Shown here one piece after another: positions 47,286 through 56,631 of a stretch of DNA of 64,000 bases (its first letter is position 1; each line of letters begins with the position of its first letter). The position numbers were made by a program, and so were the translations under genes. Origin of the DNA: Stappia sediminis (lineage in GTDB: Bacteria > Pseudomonadota > Alphaproteobacteria > Rhizobiales > Stappiaceae); the NCBI RefSeq assembly GCF_009826895.1, contig NZ_WUMV01000006.1, forward strand, positions 186,001 through 250,000, in the 5' to 3' direction. A model generated the notes under the pieces. It was not told where the DNA came from and searched no databases. It was given only the letters and a program-made list of their open reading frames with translations.

Positions 47286-49280
47286 ATGAGGCTTCATCAC
47301 AAAGGGACAAATATCGCGGCATGCGCGGCGCTACTGGCTTTTTCGGGCGCCTATGCTTCCGCCCATCCGCTCGAAGGCCTTAGCGAAACCGAAATCTCAA
47401 AAGCGGTTCAGCTTCTGAGAGACAGCGGCAATGCAGGCGACGACACGCTCTTTCCATATATTACCTTGAAGGAGCCGGAAAAGTCGGTGGTTCTTGCCTG
47501 GAACGAAGGCGATCCGGAGCCGCGTGCGGCGACCGTTCACTTCAAGACGCCCGACGGTGCCTTCGTCGCCGAGGTCGATCTCGCCGGCGACAGCGTTGTC
47601 TCGGTCGAACCCGCTCCGGGCGAGACGATGATCCTGCTCGCCGAATTCCTGACCGCGATGGAGCTTGCAACCGGCGCACCGGAGTTCGTCGCGGGGCTCG
47701 AAAAGCGCGGGCTGACGGCTGACCAGGTATTCTGCCTTCCGCTGACTGCGGGTCGCTTCGGCCTGCCGGAGGAGGAAGGGCGCCGGCTCATGAAGGTCCC
47801 CTGCTATCTCCTGCCCGAAGGCTCCAATTTTTACGCCAAGCCTATCGAGGGGCTTTATGCGGTCGTGGATCTCAATGCACGCGAGGTTGTGGAGGTCTTC
47901 GACACCGGCGCCGTGCCCGTCCCCGAAGACGCTTGGGGCTATACGGATGACGAGGTCGAAAAGCGCACCGGCAAGCTGCGGCCGGAGATGAACGCCGCAA
48001 AGCTTTCCCAGCCCGAGGGCGCGAATTTCACCGTCGAGAACGGCTTCGTAAACTGGGACATCTGGCGCTTTCGCGTACGGGTCGACAAACGCCCCGGCGT
48101 CGTCGTTTCCAATATCGAGGTGAACGACGACGGAGACTGGCGCTCCGTCATCTATCAGGCTCATTTGTCGGAGGTTTTCGTTCCTTACATGGATCCGGAC
48201 GAGGGCTGGTTCTGGCGCACATATATGGACAGCGGCGAATATGGTTTCGGCATCTTCCTGACGCCGCTTCGCGCCGGCGTGGACTGTCCGGCCCATGGCA
48301 CCTATCTGCCGGCGGTGGTTCACCAGGACGATGGCTCGCCTCTTTCCATACCTGATGCGATCTGCATCTTCGAGCGAAACATCGGCGATCCCGCATGGCG
48401 CCATTATGAAATCTTCGCCCAGTCGGAAGATCAGGCCGTGCCGGCGGAAGGCCGCCCCGCCACCCAGCTTGTGGTGCGCTCGGCATCCGAAGTCGGCAAC
48501 TACGATTATCTCGTCGACTATGTCTTTCATCAGGACGGGCGGATCGACGTGATGGTCGGTTCCACCGGGCTGGACGCCGTCAAGGGCGCGGCCGCGAAAT
48601 CCATGAACGACGAAGGAGCTGAGGACGAGACCCGCTTCGGTACGCTAATCGCGCCGAACCTGATCGCGCCCAACCACGATCACTACTTCAACTTCAAGCT
48701 CGACTTCGACGTTGACGGGCGTGAGAACACTTTCATGCGCACCGGGCTCGTGGCCGGCAGTCCGCATGACGAAGCGCTTCGCCGCTCGTTCTGGGTGACG
48801 GAGACTATCCCCGCGAAAACGGAGATGGAGGGGCGCTACAAGATCAACCCGAACACGCCGGCCATGTACCACGTCATGAACATGAACGTGGAAGGGCCGC
48901 TTGGCCACAAGCCGGGCTACATGATCGTACCCAACAACAGCGTCGCCTACGGCCCATTGGACTTCGCCAATGACCCGCCAATGAAGCGCAATGCCTACAT
49001 CGAATACACGATCTGGAACACGCCCTATAACCGAAACGAGCGTTATGCGGGCGGTGAATTCGCCTTCCAAAGCGATGGATCGGACGCGCTATCGGCCTGG
49101 GCCGAGCAAGACCGGCCGATCGAAAACGCCGATGTCGTGACCTGGTACACGATGGGCTTCCATCACGTGCCCCACACGGAGGACTGGCCGGTCATGTCCA
49201 CCATGTGGAAGGGCTTCATGCTGCGGCCCTTCAACTTCTTCGATCACAATCCGGCACTGACAATCAGGACGCCTCGGTGA
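47286..49280 (+). CDS. Copper-containing primary amine oxidase
   Basis: A 664-residue periplasmic copper/TPQ amine oxidase that turns primary amines into aldehydes with release of ammonia and hydrogen peroxide. The signal peptide ends near residue 27 (AYASA-HP). The TPQ precursor is Tyr406 in GNYDYLVD, the catalytic base Asp315 is in YMDSGEYGFG, and the copper ligands include His464 and His466 (HDHYFNFKLD) and a C-terminal His in HHVPHTEDWPVM. GGGAGGG precedes ATG 47286; a longer in-frame extension is rejected. It is inserted, in opposite orientation, between ccoNOQP and ccoGHIS. Confidence 0.95.
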   Translation: MRLHHKGTNIAACAALLAFSGAYASAHPLEGLSETEISKAVQLLRDSGNAGDDTLFPYITLKEPEKSVVLAWNEGDPEPRAATVHFKTPDGAFVAEVDLAGDSVVSVEPAPGETMILLAEFLTAMELATGAPEFVAGLEKRGLTADQVFCLPLTAGRFGLPEEEGRRLMKVPCYLLPEGSNFYAKPIEGLYAVVDLNAREVVEVFDTGAVPVPEDAWGYTDDEVEKRTGKLRPEMNAAKLSQPEGANFTVENGFVNWDIWRFRVRVDKRPGVVVSNIEVNDDGDWRSVIYQAHLSEVFVPYMDPDEGWFWRTYMDSGEYGFGIFLTPLRAGVDCPAHGTYLPAVVHQDDGSPLSIPDAICIFERNIGDPAWRHYEIFAQSEDQAVPAEGRPATQLVVRSASEVGNYDYLVDYVFHQDGRIDVMVGSTGLDAVKGAAAKSMNDEGAEDETRFGTLIAPNLIAPNHDHYFNFKLDFDVDGRENTFMRTGLVAGSPHDEALRRSFWVTETIPAKTEMEGRYKINPNTPAMYHVMNMNVEGPLGHKPGYMIVPNNSVAYGPLDFANDPPMKRNAYIEYTIWNTPYNRNERYAGGEFAFQSDGSDALSAWAEQDRPIENADVVTWYTMGFHHVPHTEDWPVMSTMWKGFMLRPFNFFDHNPALTIRTPR

Positions 49281-49313
49281 GGAGGCGATGAAGCGTCGGT
49301 TTCCGACCAAAAA

Positions 49314-49339
49314 GAAAGGGCGCCGTCCGGCGCCCTTTC
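49314..49339. terminator. Bidirectional terminator between the amine oxidase and ccoP
   Basis: Perfect 12-base arms GAAAGGGCGCCG (49314-49325) and CGGCGCCCTTTC (49328-49339) with a two-base centre, sitting between convergent gene ends. On the minus strand the stem is followed by TTTTTGG, on the plus strand the T tract is short. Confidence 0.85.
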
Positions 49340-49362
49340 GCGTGTCCCGCAGCTGATGGAAG

Positions 49363-50241
49363 CTACTGGCCGCCACCCAACGAGTGGACATAAACCGCAA
49401 GCGACTTGACGGTCGAGGGCTCAAGGCGTGGAGCCCAGGCCGGCATGACGCCGTTGCGCGGGTTGTTCACCTGGTTCTTGATGGCCTCGATGGATTTTCC
49501 ATAGAGGTAATTGGATCCGGTCAGATCCGGGGCGCCAAGTTCCTGCATTCCCTTGCCGTCCTCGCCATGGCATGAGGCGCAATTGTCGATGAAGACGGTC
49601 TTGCCGGCTTCCAGATCGACGCCGTCTTCGGCCTCCAACCCTGCGATCGATCCAACGTAGTTGGCGACTTGCGTCACCTGCTCCTCGTCCAGAATTCCAT
49701 CGCGGCCGAACGCCGGCATGTCGCCGAAGCGCGCTTCGTCGTTGCCGTTGCGGATGCCGTAGCTGATTGTCTGGTGGATATCGTCGAGCGTACCGCCCCA
49801 GATCCATTTGTCGTCCTGGAGGTTCGGATACCCGATCGCGCCCGTCGCGCCCGATCCGTGACAGGGCGCACAATTGTCGCCGAATGCGGCCTGGCCGCTT
49901 GCCATGGCAAATTCAAGGAGTTCCGGCGTCGAACGGATGTCCTCGAGAGAAGCGTCGATCAGTTGCTCGCCCGTCTTCGCGCGGTTCTCAAGCCCGGCGT
50001 CATAGGCGGCAAGCGCATCCGCGCGCTGAGAGTCGCCGAGCACGCCAGACGTGTAGCTGGAGATCAACGGCCAGGATGGATAGACCACCCAGTAGCCGAT
50101 CGCCCACACAACCGTTGCATAGAAGATGTAAAGCCACCATTTGGGCAGCGGATTGTTGAGCTCCTTGAGCCCGTCCCACTCGTGCCCCGTTGTTTCCACC
50201 CCGGAGATGGTATCGATTTCCTTGGAATGTGCATCAGCCAT
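49363..50241 (-). CDS. ccoP: cbb3 oxidase subunit III, dihaem cytochrome CcoP (FixP)
   Basis: A 292-residue membrane-anchored dihaem cytochrome c that passes electrons to CcoO/CcoN. The anchor helix lies at about 33-57 (WWLYIFYATVVWAIGYWVV); haem sites are CAPCH at 124-128 and CASCH at 221-225. It begins three bases after ccoQ with GGGAGGATTG inside ccoQ as ribosome binding site. Confidence 0.97.
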   Translation of the reverse strand: MADAHSKEIDTISGVETTGHEWDGLKELNNPLPKWWLYIFYATVVWAIGYWVVYPSWPLISSYTSGVLGDSQRADALAAYDAGLENRAKTGEQLIDASLEDIRSTPELLEFAMASGQAAFGDNCAPCHGSGATGAIGYPNLQDDKWIWGGTLDDIHQTISYGIRNGNDEARFGDMPAFGRDGILDEEQVTQVANYVGSIAGLEAEDGVDLEAGKTVFIDNCASCHGEDGKGMQELGAPDLTGSNYLYGKSIEAIKNQVNNPRNGVMPAWAPRLEPSTVKSLAVYVHSLGGGQ

Positions 50242-50244
50242 CGA

Positions 50245-50400
50245 TCAATCCTCCCGCAGGGGGATGTGTGCGGCCTCGTCGAAGCGCTTGCGGTTCTTCG
50301 GCCACAAGGCATAGGCAAGGACGCAGAGGAAAATGATTACGAAGTAGACAAGGCCCCAGGTCTGCGCGAAGGAGGCCATGGTGGTATAGGATTCGTTCAT
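50245..50400 (-). CDS. ccoQ: cbb3 oxidase small subunit CcoQ (FixQ)
   Basis: A 51-residue single-helix protein, MNESYTTMASFAQTWGLVYF followed by a hydrophobic stretch and WPKNRKRFDEAAHIPL, the usual CcoQ form. It stabilises the cbb3 complex. GAGGAGGGGG lies before the ATG. It is flanked tightly by ccoO and ccoP. Confidence 0.96.
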   Translation of the reverse strand: MNESYTTMASFAQTWGLVYFVIIFLCVLAYALWPKNRKRFDEAAHIPLRED

Positions 50401-50410
50401 TGCCCCCTCC

Positions 50411-51145
50411 TCAGCGCAGGTTCGCTTTGTCGTCGTAGATGGAGAAGTCGACCAGCGTGCCCAGCATCTGCAGATAGGCGATGAGCGCGTCCATCTCGGT
50501 CACTTCTCCCGGGTTCCCGTCGAAGTCGCGAACGATGGCATTCGGATAGCGCTCCAGGAAGGCGTCGACATCGTCTCCCTCCGGGTCGGCCTGCGCGCGA
50601 AGGTCGAGCCTGGCGTTCTTGATCTGCTCTTCCGTGTAGGGGACGCCCGCAACCACGTTCGCCTCAAGGTGCGCCGCGATCTCCCGGTCTTCCACTCTTT
50701 CCCCGGTGAGGAAGGGATAGCCCGGCATGATCGATTCAGGCACGACCGAACGCGGATCGACCAGATGGTCGTGATGCCATTCGTCGGAGTATTTGCCACC
50801 GACGCGGGCAAGATCCGGCCCCGTGCGCTTGGACCCCCACTGGAACGGATGGTCGTACATGGATTCCGCCGCCAGCGAGAAATGACCGTAGCGCTCGATC
50901 TCGTCGCGCATCGGGCGGATCATCTGCGAATGGCAGAGGTAGCAGCCTTCGCGGATGTAGACATTGCGCCCGGCCAGCTCCAGCGGGGTATAGGGGCGCA
51001 TGCCCTCCACCTTCTCGATCGTGCTCTTCAGGTAAAAGAGGGGCACGATTTCCACCAGGCCGCCGATCGCAATGACGATGACGATGCCGACGAGCAGGAC
51101 GAAGGACTTCTTTTCGAAGATTTCGTGCTTTTTCCAAAGCGACAT
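50411..51145 (-). CDS. ccoO: cbb3 oxidase subunit II, monohaem cytochrome CcoO (FixO)
   Basis: A 244-residue membrane-anchored cytochrome c: helix at 16-38, haem motif Cys68-x2-Cys71-His72 (CYLCHSQM), axial Met likely in the later [11 protein letters not shown] 51145 ([12 protein letters not shown]) has GGGGAGC upstream; an in-frame start seven residues earlier is less likely. It starts 17 bases after ccoN. Confidence 0.97.
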   Translation of the reverse strand: MSLWKKHEIFEKKSFVLLVGIVIVIAIGGLVEIVPLFYLKSTIEKVEGMRPYTPLELAGRNVYIREGCYLCHSQMIRPMRDEIERYGHFSLAAESMYDHPFQWGSKRTGPDLARVGGKYSDEWHHDHLVDPRSVVPESIMPGYPFLTGERVEDREIAAHLEANVVAGVPYTEEQIKNARLDLRAQADPEGDDVDAFLERYPNAIVRDFDGNPGEVTEMDALIAYLQMLGTLVDFSIYDDKANLR

Positions 51146-51162
51146 GTTCTTGCTCCCCGTCT

Positions 51163-52818
51163 TCACTCGGCCGGAGCCAGGGCTTCGCCGGAAGCCGTTT
51201 CGGCTTCTTCGGCTTCGCCGTAGCGGACGGTCATATAGAGGTTGTAGGCCATGATCAGGCTGCCGATGACGAAGAGCGCTCCGCCCAGTGCCCGGATCAC
51301 GTAGAAGGGATGCATCGCCTCCACGGTCTCGATGAAGGAATATTCAAGGAAACCCAGCCGGTCGTAGGCGCGCCACATCAGGCCCTGCATGATGCCGGAC
51401 ACCCACATGGCGCAGATGTAGAGCACGATGCCGATGGTGGAGATCCAGAAGTGCCAGTTGACGAGCTTGAGGGAATAGACCTGACGCTTGTTCCACAGCC
51501 ACGGGATGAGGCAGTAGAGCGCGCCGAAGGAGATGTAGCCCACCCAGCCGAGCGCGCCTGAATGCACATGCCCGATGGTCCAGTCCGTGTAATGCGACAG
51601 GGAGTTGACGGAGCGAAGCGACATCAGCGGCCCTTCGAAGGTCGACATGCCGTAGAAGGCGACCGAGACCACCATCATGCGCAACACCGGGTCGGTGCGT
51701 AGCTTGTCCCAGGCGCCCGAAAGCGTCATCAGGCCGTTGATCATGCCGCCCCATGAAGGCATCCAGAGCATGATCGAGAAGGTCGCACCAAGCGTCGATG
51801 CCCATTGCGGCAGAGCCGTGTAGTGCAGATGGTGCGGGCCCGCCCAGATGTAGAGGAAGATCAGCGCCCAGAAGTGCACGATCGACAGGCGGTAGGAATA
51901 GACCGGCCGGTCGGCGCGCTTGGGAATGAAGTAGTACATGATGGCGAGGAAGCCGGCGGTCAGGAAAAAGCCGACGGCGTTATGGCCGTACCACCACTGC
52001 ACCATGGCGTCCTGCACGCCGGCCCACAGGATGTAGGACTTTGTACCGAACACCGAGACCGGGATCGTCAGGTTGTTGAAGATGTGCAGCATCGCGATCG
52101 TGACGATGAAGGCAAGGTAGAACCAGTTCGCGACGTAGATGTGCGGCTCCTTGCGCTTCCACAGCGTGCCCATGAAGACGAAGAGATAGACCACCCAGAC
52201 GATTGTCAGCCATAGGTCGGCGTACCATTCCGGCTCCGCGTATTCCTTGGATTGGGTCGCGCCTAGCAGATAGCCCGTGCCGGCGATCACGATGAAGGCG
52301 TTGTAGCCCAGAATGACGAACCATGGCGCGATTCGGCCTGGCATGCGCGCGCGGCATGTGCGCTGTACGACGTAGAATGACGACGCCAGAAGAACGTTGC
52401 CGCCAAAGGCGAAGATCACCGCCGATGTATGCAGCGGGCGCAATCGCCCAAAGTTGGTCCAGGGCAGATCGAAATTCAGCACCGGATAGGCAAGCTGAAG
52501 CGCGATGATCAGGCCCACCGTGAAACCCGCAACGCCCCAGAAAACGGCAGCCCACGCGCCGAACTTGATCGGCCCGAGGTTGTAGTTCGGCTTGCCGCCG
52601 ATTTCCTGCGGTATCTCTATCCCGCCGTCGTTGAAATAGTTCTTGAAGATGACGAACGCGCCGACGGCGGCGAAAAGCGCGCCGATCGACGTGTGAAACG
52701 CCATCACCTGATCGTATGTCTTGCCGGCGATGATCACACAGGCAAATGCGAGCACGAAGAGGAAGGCTGCGAAGAAGCCCTCCTCGATCGTGAGATATTT
52801 GGCTTTTGTTTGAGCCAT
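51163..52818 (-). CDS. ccoN: cbb3 oxidase catalytic subunit I CcoN (FixN)
   Basis: A 551-residue haem-copper oxidase subunit with about 12 membrane helices; it reduces O2 at high affinity. His ligands for the low-spin haem, haem b3 and CuB are in [24 protein letters not shown] and [11 protein letters not shown]. It heads the ccoNOQP operon; a FixK box lies 79-92 bases before its ATG. Confidence 0.97.
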   Translation of the reverse strand: MAQTKAKYLTIEEGFFAAFLFVLAFACVIIAGKTYDQVMAFHTSIGALFAAVGAFVIFKNYFNDGGIEIPQEIGGKPNYNLGPIKFGAWAAVFWGVAGFTVGLIIALQLAYPVLNFDLPWTNFGRLRPLHTSAVIFAFGGNVLLASSFYVVQRTCRARMPGRIAPWFVILGYNAFIVIAGTGYLLGATQSKEYAEPEWYADLWLTIVWVVYLFVFMGTLWKRKEPHIYVANWFYLAFIVTIAMLHIFNNLTIPVSVFGTKSYILWAGVQDAMVQWWYGHNAVGFFLTAGFLAIMYYFIPKRADRPVYSYRLSIVHFWALIFLYIWAGPHHLHYTALPQWASTLGATFSIMLWMPSWGGMINGLMTLSGAWDKLRTDPVLRMMVVSVAFYGMSTFEGPLMSLRSVNSLSHYTDWTIGHVHSGALGWVGYISFGALYCLIPWLWNKRQVYSLKLVNWHFWISTIGIVLYICAMWVSGIMQGLMWRAYDRLGFLEYSFIETVEAMHPFYVIRALGGALFVIGSLIMAYNLYMTVRYGEAEEAETASGEALAPAE

Positions 52819-53137
52819 TTTCGCGCCCCAGGTCCGTTGGTTCGTCCAATCCCGAATGGATCAGGCCGACTTATGGCCGAGCGGTGCGAACCCGCCTTGA
52901 TCCAGGTCAACTTGTTTATGTCCGAATGGCTACATCTGCAGGAATGCCATTCGCCTCTGCGACGATATGCGCGTCCCGAAACACGAACGATACGAACGGG
53001 ATACGCACTTGCCCCAAGGGTATGGAACTATCGCCGAGAAACGTTCCGCCCGCAACTGGAGCTCTGCCCGGGAAGGCCGGATCGCTTTCGCAATCGCAAT
53101 TCGCTCCAGGTTTTGTTGGAAAGGCTGAGCGAAGCCA
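52819..53137. other. Promoter region of ccoNOQP and 3' gap of the AbrB-type gene
   Basis: A 319-base gap. It contains the FixK box at 52897-52910 and otherwise shows no gene or strong hairpin. Confidence 0.6.
52897..52910 (-). promoter_or_regulatory. FixK/FNR box upstream of ccoN
   Basis: TTGAT-CCAG-GTCAA, a full match to TTGAY-N4-RTCAA, 79 bases before the ccoN start. In rhizobia this site binds FixK or FnrN and activates ccoNOQP at low oxygen. Confidence 0.85.
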
Positions 53138-54217
53138 TCAGGCCCCGGCCGTTTGCCTCGGTCCCAGTACGATGCGGGTGACAAAGGGAAGAAGCAGGAC
53201 CATGCCGATATAACGGGCGAGCTGATGGCTTGCGACGAACGCCGGGTCGAAATTCAGGATGAAGGAAAGCAGTGTCATCGCCTCCAGCCCTCCCGGCGCA
53301 TAAGCCAGCAGCATCTGGCCGAACGGCAGCCCGAATGCCTGGGAAACCGCGTAGGAGGCGACCACGGAAATTCCGAAGCCGACGATGAATGCGCCTACGG
53401 AGGCGGCGAGCAGCTTCATGAACATTGAAAGATTGGTATTGCCGAAACGCGCACCCACCATGGAACCTAGCGCGATATAGCAGGGGATAACCATCCACTG
53501 CGGGAGCGCCACCGGAAATACGCCGAAGGCGTTAAGCCCGGAACTCATGAAAAACGCGCCCGTCAGCCAGCCTCCAGGCAGGCGGAGCCTGACTGCGACA
53601 ATGCTTGCGACGATGCATAGCGCGAATATGACGATCATTTCGCCCGCGCCCGGGTACAAGGGTGGTGCAGGCGCCGTCATGGGGTGTTCCGCGGTTCCGG
53701 CGATCAGCGAGGGCAGAAGCGCGATCAGCACGAAAAGACGGAAAGATTGCGATACCGCGATACGCGAAAGATCGGCCGAACGGTCCGACGCCAGAGCGAA
53801 AACGAAAGACAAGGCTCCCGGAATCGCGCCGAAATATGCGGCTTCCCGATCCCATTTTCCGACGAAGTGAAGAAAGGCATATGTTGCGGCGGTGATCGCG
53901 AATACGACCACCACCAGGACCGCCATTGTAACCGGCCATTCGCTGACACGCTCGACCACATCCGGCCTGACGCCTGCTCCCATGGACACGCCAAGCACCA
54001 CGAACATTCCGTTTCGCAAGTTGTCCGGGATCATCGTCGGCACTTTCGAGAAAGTCCCGACCGCAACGAAGATCATCGCCCCCGAAAGCCAGGCAGCCGG
54101 CAGACCGGCGAGATCGAAAACAAAACCTCCAAGCGTGCCGAGAAGCAGCGTTGCTGCGACGCGGGCGAGAATGGATGATGAGGGCAGCGAGAGCGACAAC
54201 TTCGGAAACCGGTTCAT
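53138..54217 (-). CDS. AbrB-family membrane protein (AbrB-duplication, formerly ammonia monooxygenase-like)
   Basis: A 359-residue protein with about ten membrane helices and the paired AbrB-type repeats: LPAAWLSGAMIFVAVG near the N-terminus and LPGGWLTGAFFMSSGLNAFG in the second half, each followed by a glycine-rich segment (GVSMGAGVRPD; GSMVGARFGN). The substrate is unknown; despite a common database name it is neither an ammonia oxidase nor a transcription factor. A 19-base palindrome lies in its promoter. Confidence 0.88.
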   Translation of the reverse strand: MNRFPKLSLSLPSSSILARVAATLLLGTLGGFVFDLAGLPAAWLSGAMIFVAVGTFSKVPTMIPDNLRNGMFVVLGVSMGAGVRPDVVERVSEWPVTMAVLVVVVFAITAATYAFLHFVGKWDREAAYFGAIPGALSFVFALASDRSADLSRIAVSQSFRLFVLIALLPSLIAGTAEHPMTAPAPPLYPGAGEMIVIFALCIVASIVAVRLRLPGGWLTGAFFMSSGLNAFGVFPVALPQWMVIPCYIALGSMVGARFGNTNLSMFMKLLAASVGAFIVGFGISVVASYAVSQAFGLPFGQMLLAYAPGGLEAMTLLSFILNFDPAFVASHQLARYIGMVLLLPFVTRIVLGPRQTAGA

Positions 54218-54262
54218 GAGTGTGACGGCGCCTCTATATCGCGCTCTTTCCTCAAAGGCATT

Positions 54263-54281
54263 ATTGATTCATATAATCAAT
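54263..54281. promoter_or_regulatory. Perfect palindrome upstream of the AbrB-type gene
   Basis: ATTGATT-CATAT-AATCAAT, a seven-base perfect inverted repeat with a five-base centre, 46 bases before the start at 54217. A further ATTGATT half-site lies close by at 54292. The form suits a GntR/MarR-type operator; no such gene is adjacent. Confidence 0.5.
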
Positions 54282-54324
54282 ATATGGAAACATTGATTTT
54301 CGTTTTCTTCTCCCTACGAACCGC

Positions 54325-55032
54325 TCACCCCAGCACTGCGGCCAAATCCGTTTCCGGCATCTTCGGGTGCAGCAGAACATTACCCTTTATGGATTCGCGC
54401 TCCGCCGAATGCCTGACGGACGCGCGTTCCTGCAGCGCTTTCAGGAAGGCAACGAGATGGCGATGCTGCGAAAGGTCCTGCTCATAACCCGTTGGGTAGA
54501 GCTGCGCCCAGCGCGCGCATGCCGCAAGATAGAAATCCGCGACGGTGAAGGTTTCTGCGATCAGGTATTTTCCACCACCCTTGGCAAGTTCGGCATCCAG
54601 CAGCGCGAAATGGCTTTGAACGCGCCGCAGCACGGATTTTCTGAGCGTATCCGCGTCTTTCTCGCCTTCGACATACCGGTGAACGTAGAAGGCGACGCGT
54701 AAATCCGCATGCAGAGTGTTCGAGATATAGAACAGCCATTTCAGAAGGCTCCCGCGCGACGGTGAGTTGGGCGCCGGCGCCAACCGGCCGGCGCGGTCGG
54801 CAAGGTGAAGGATGATGGCGCCGGTCTCGAACATCGGCGCATCCTGCTCCGCATCGACCAGCACCGGGATAAGTCCTTGCGGATTGAGGGCTCTGTACTC
54901 CGGCTTCATGTGTTCCCTGGAAGACCGGTCGAGGAGAACGTCTTCATAGGCAAGTTCCAGTTCCTCAAGCACGAACCGGACGACGAGATTCGCGCTGTCC
55001 GGGGAGTAAAAGAGTTTAAGTGGCTTGCTCAT
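54325..55032 (-). CDS. Glutathione S-transferase family protein
   Basis: A 235-residue GST: thioredoxin-like N-terminal domain with LFYSPDSANLVVRFVLEEL, the cis-Pro at LIPVL, ETGAIILHLADRAGRL, and an all-helical C-terminal half. The usual catalytic Ser/Tyr is not clear; Ser10 or Ser13 could serve. ATG 55032 gives the normal start. It lies upstream of the AbrB gene on the same strand. Substrate unknown. Confidence 0.9.
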   Translation of the reverse strand: MSKPLKLFYSPDSANLVVRFVLEELELAYEDVLLDRSSREHMKPEYRALNPQGLIPVLVDAEQDAPMFETGAIILHLADRAGRLAPAPNSPSRGSLLKWLFYISNTLHADLRVAFYVHRYVEGEKDADTLRKSVLRRVQSHFALLDAELAKGGGKYLIAETFTVADFYLAACARWAQLYPTGYEQDLSQHRHLVAFLKALQERASVRHSAERESIKGNVLLHPKMPETDLAAVLG

Positions 55033-55086
55033 AACGGGTGATCGTCGCTCCATAGAGGATAAAAAATTCCGGTGAACTGATCCGAC

Positions 55087-55100
55087 TTGAGCAAAATCAA
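55087..55100 (+). promoter_or_regulatory. FixK/FNR-like box upstream of hemN
   Basis: TTGAG-CAAA-ATCAA, one base away from the FNR consensus, ending 34 bases before the hemN ATG. Close placement suggests control of hemN by FixK or an FNR protein and argues against a longer hemN reading frame. Confidence 0.7.
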
Positions 55101-55134
55101 GGCACGGTGCGCATACGCATGTCACCTCAGCGGC

Positions 55135-56484
55135 ATGAGCACGCTAGAACAGAAATACGCAACCAGAAACGTCCCGCGCTATACCAGCTATCCGACGGCC
55201 CCGCACTTTCATGCGGGCATCGACGGCGCAGCCTACGGCAAATGGCTCGATGAACTCGATGCCGGGCTGGACCTTTCGATTTACCTGCATGTGCCCTATT
55301 GCCGGCACATCTGCCACTATTGCGGCTGTCACACCAAGGCGGCAAGGCGCGACGATCCGGTTATCGCCTACGCAGAGACCATGGTGAAGGAAATCGCACT
55401 CACGGCAAAAAAACTCGGGTCAAGGCGACGCGTCGCCCATGTCCACTGGGGCGGTGGCACGCCAAGCCTCCTGCCGCGAAATGCGTTTCTCAAGGTGGTT
55501 CGTGCACTACAGAACGCCTTCGAATTCGCGCCTGACCTTGAACATGCGATCGAACTTGACCCCCGCACGGTCTCGCCGGAGCTTGTTGAAACGCTCGCCG
55601 ATGCAGGCATTACCCGCGCAAGTCTCGGCGTGCAGGATTTCGACGCAAAGGTGCAAACGGCAATCGGCCGCTTTCAGCCGTTCAAGGTTGTTGCCCGCTC
55701 GGTGGAGCTTTTGCGCGGCGTTGGAATAACGGCGATCAATTTCGACCTGATGTATGGCCTACCGCACCAGAATCGCGACACGATCCTGCACACGATCGAA
55801 CTCACAAGCCGGCTCGCTCCCGGGCGCATCGCGCTTTTCGGCTACGCCCATGTACCATGGATGAAGAAGCATCAGCGGCTCATCGACGAAGCAGCCCTTC
55901 CCGGCGCCAATGAACGTATCGAGCTTGCCGATTGTGCACGCCACGCACTCGTGGAGGCCGGCTATGAGGAGATCGGCCTCGACCATTTTGCCTTGCCCGG
56001 CGACTCGATGGCCCTGGCCCTGAATGCCGGCACATTGCGCCGCAATTTCCAGGGCTACACCACCGATACGGCGCAGGTCCTGATCGGATTCGGCGCCTCG
56101 TCCATCGGGTTTCTCCCGCAAGGCTACGTTCAAAACGCACCGGACGTCGGCAGATGGGCGCGATTGATCGAAGGCGGCGTTTTGCCGATCGTGCGCGGCA
56201 TCGCGCTTGATGCCGACGATCGCATGCGTGCCGCGATAATCGAATCTTTGATGACCGACTACGCCGTCAGCGTGCATGAAGTCGCACCCCACTTCGGCTT
56301 GGCCGATTACGACTTCACGCAGGAATTCGAGGCGCTGGAGGAGCTCGTCCGCGACGGTATCGTCACGATCGACAAGGGCCACGTCGAGATGACCAAGGCC
56401 GGGCGGCCCTTCGTTCGCGTGGCGGCAGCCGCTTTTGACGCGTATCTCGAGCGCGGGGTGGCGCGCCATTCGATGGCCGTTTGA
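55135..56484 (+). CDS. hemN: Oxygen-independent coproporphyrinogen III oxidase
   Basis: A 449-residue radical SAM enzyme that makes protoporphyrinogen IX without O2. The [4Fe-4S]-binding cysteines are Cys56, Cys60, Cys63 (CRHICHYCGC), with GGGTPS and the N-terminal RYTSYPTAPHF typical of HemN rather than HemW. ATG 55135 is used because the FNR-type box overlaps the alternative start. It supplies haem for cbb3 oxidase under low oxygen. Confidence 0.96.
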   Translation: MSTLEQKYATRNVPRYTSYPTAPHFHAGIDGAAYGKWLDELDAGLDLSIYLHVPYCRHICHYCGCHTKAARRDDPVIAYAETMVKEIALTAKKLGSRRRVAHVHWGGGTPSLLPRNAFLKVVRALQNAFEFAPDLEHAIELDPRTVSPELVETLADAGITRASLGVQDFDAKVQTAIGRFQPFKVVARSVELLRGVGITAINFDLMYGLPHQNRDTILHTIELTSRLAPGRIALFGYAHVPWMKKHQRLIDEAALPGANERIELADCARHALVEAGYEEIGLDHFALPGDSMALALNAGTLRRNFQGYTTDTAQVLIGFGASSIGFLPQGYVQNAPDVGRWARLIEGGVLPIVRGIALDADDRMRAAIIESLMTDYAVSVHEVAPHFGLADYDFTQEFEALEELVRDGIVTIDKGHVEMTKAGRPFVRVAAAAFDAYLERGVARHSMAV

Positions 56485-56505
56485 TCGCAAGAACTCGAAA
56501 AAAAA

Positions 56506-56527
56506 GCCCCGACCGAAAGGCCGGGGC
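56506..56527 (-). terminator. Rho-independent terminator after fixK
   Basis: GCCCCG (56506-56511) pairs with CGGGGC (56522-56527), with an inner CC-GAAA-GG. On the minus strand the stem is followed by nine T residues. It lies between the convergent ends of hemN and fixK. Confidence 0.85.
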
Positions 56528-56631
56528 CAGAACACAGAGAGAGATTTGCAATCTCTTCCACCAGCAAGAAACAGGCGAATGCCGCAACTTGTCAAGTGCG
56601 CCCGGAATTTGTAGCCGCACCGCCCGGGCGG

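Noticed and set aside
55087-55134. Upstream start for hemN
   Set aside because: The FNR-type box overlaps this start and the family N-terminus begins at 55135.
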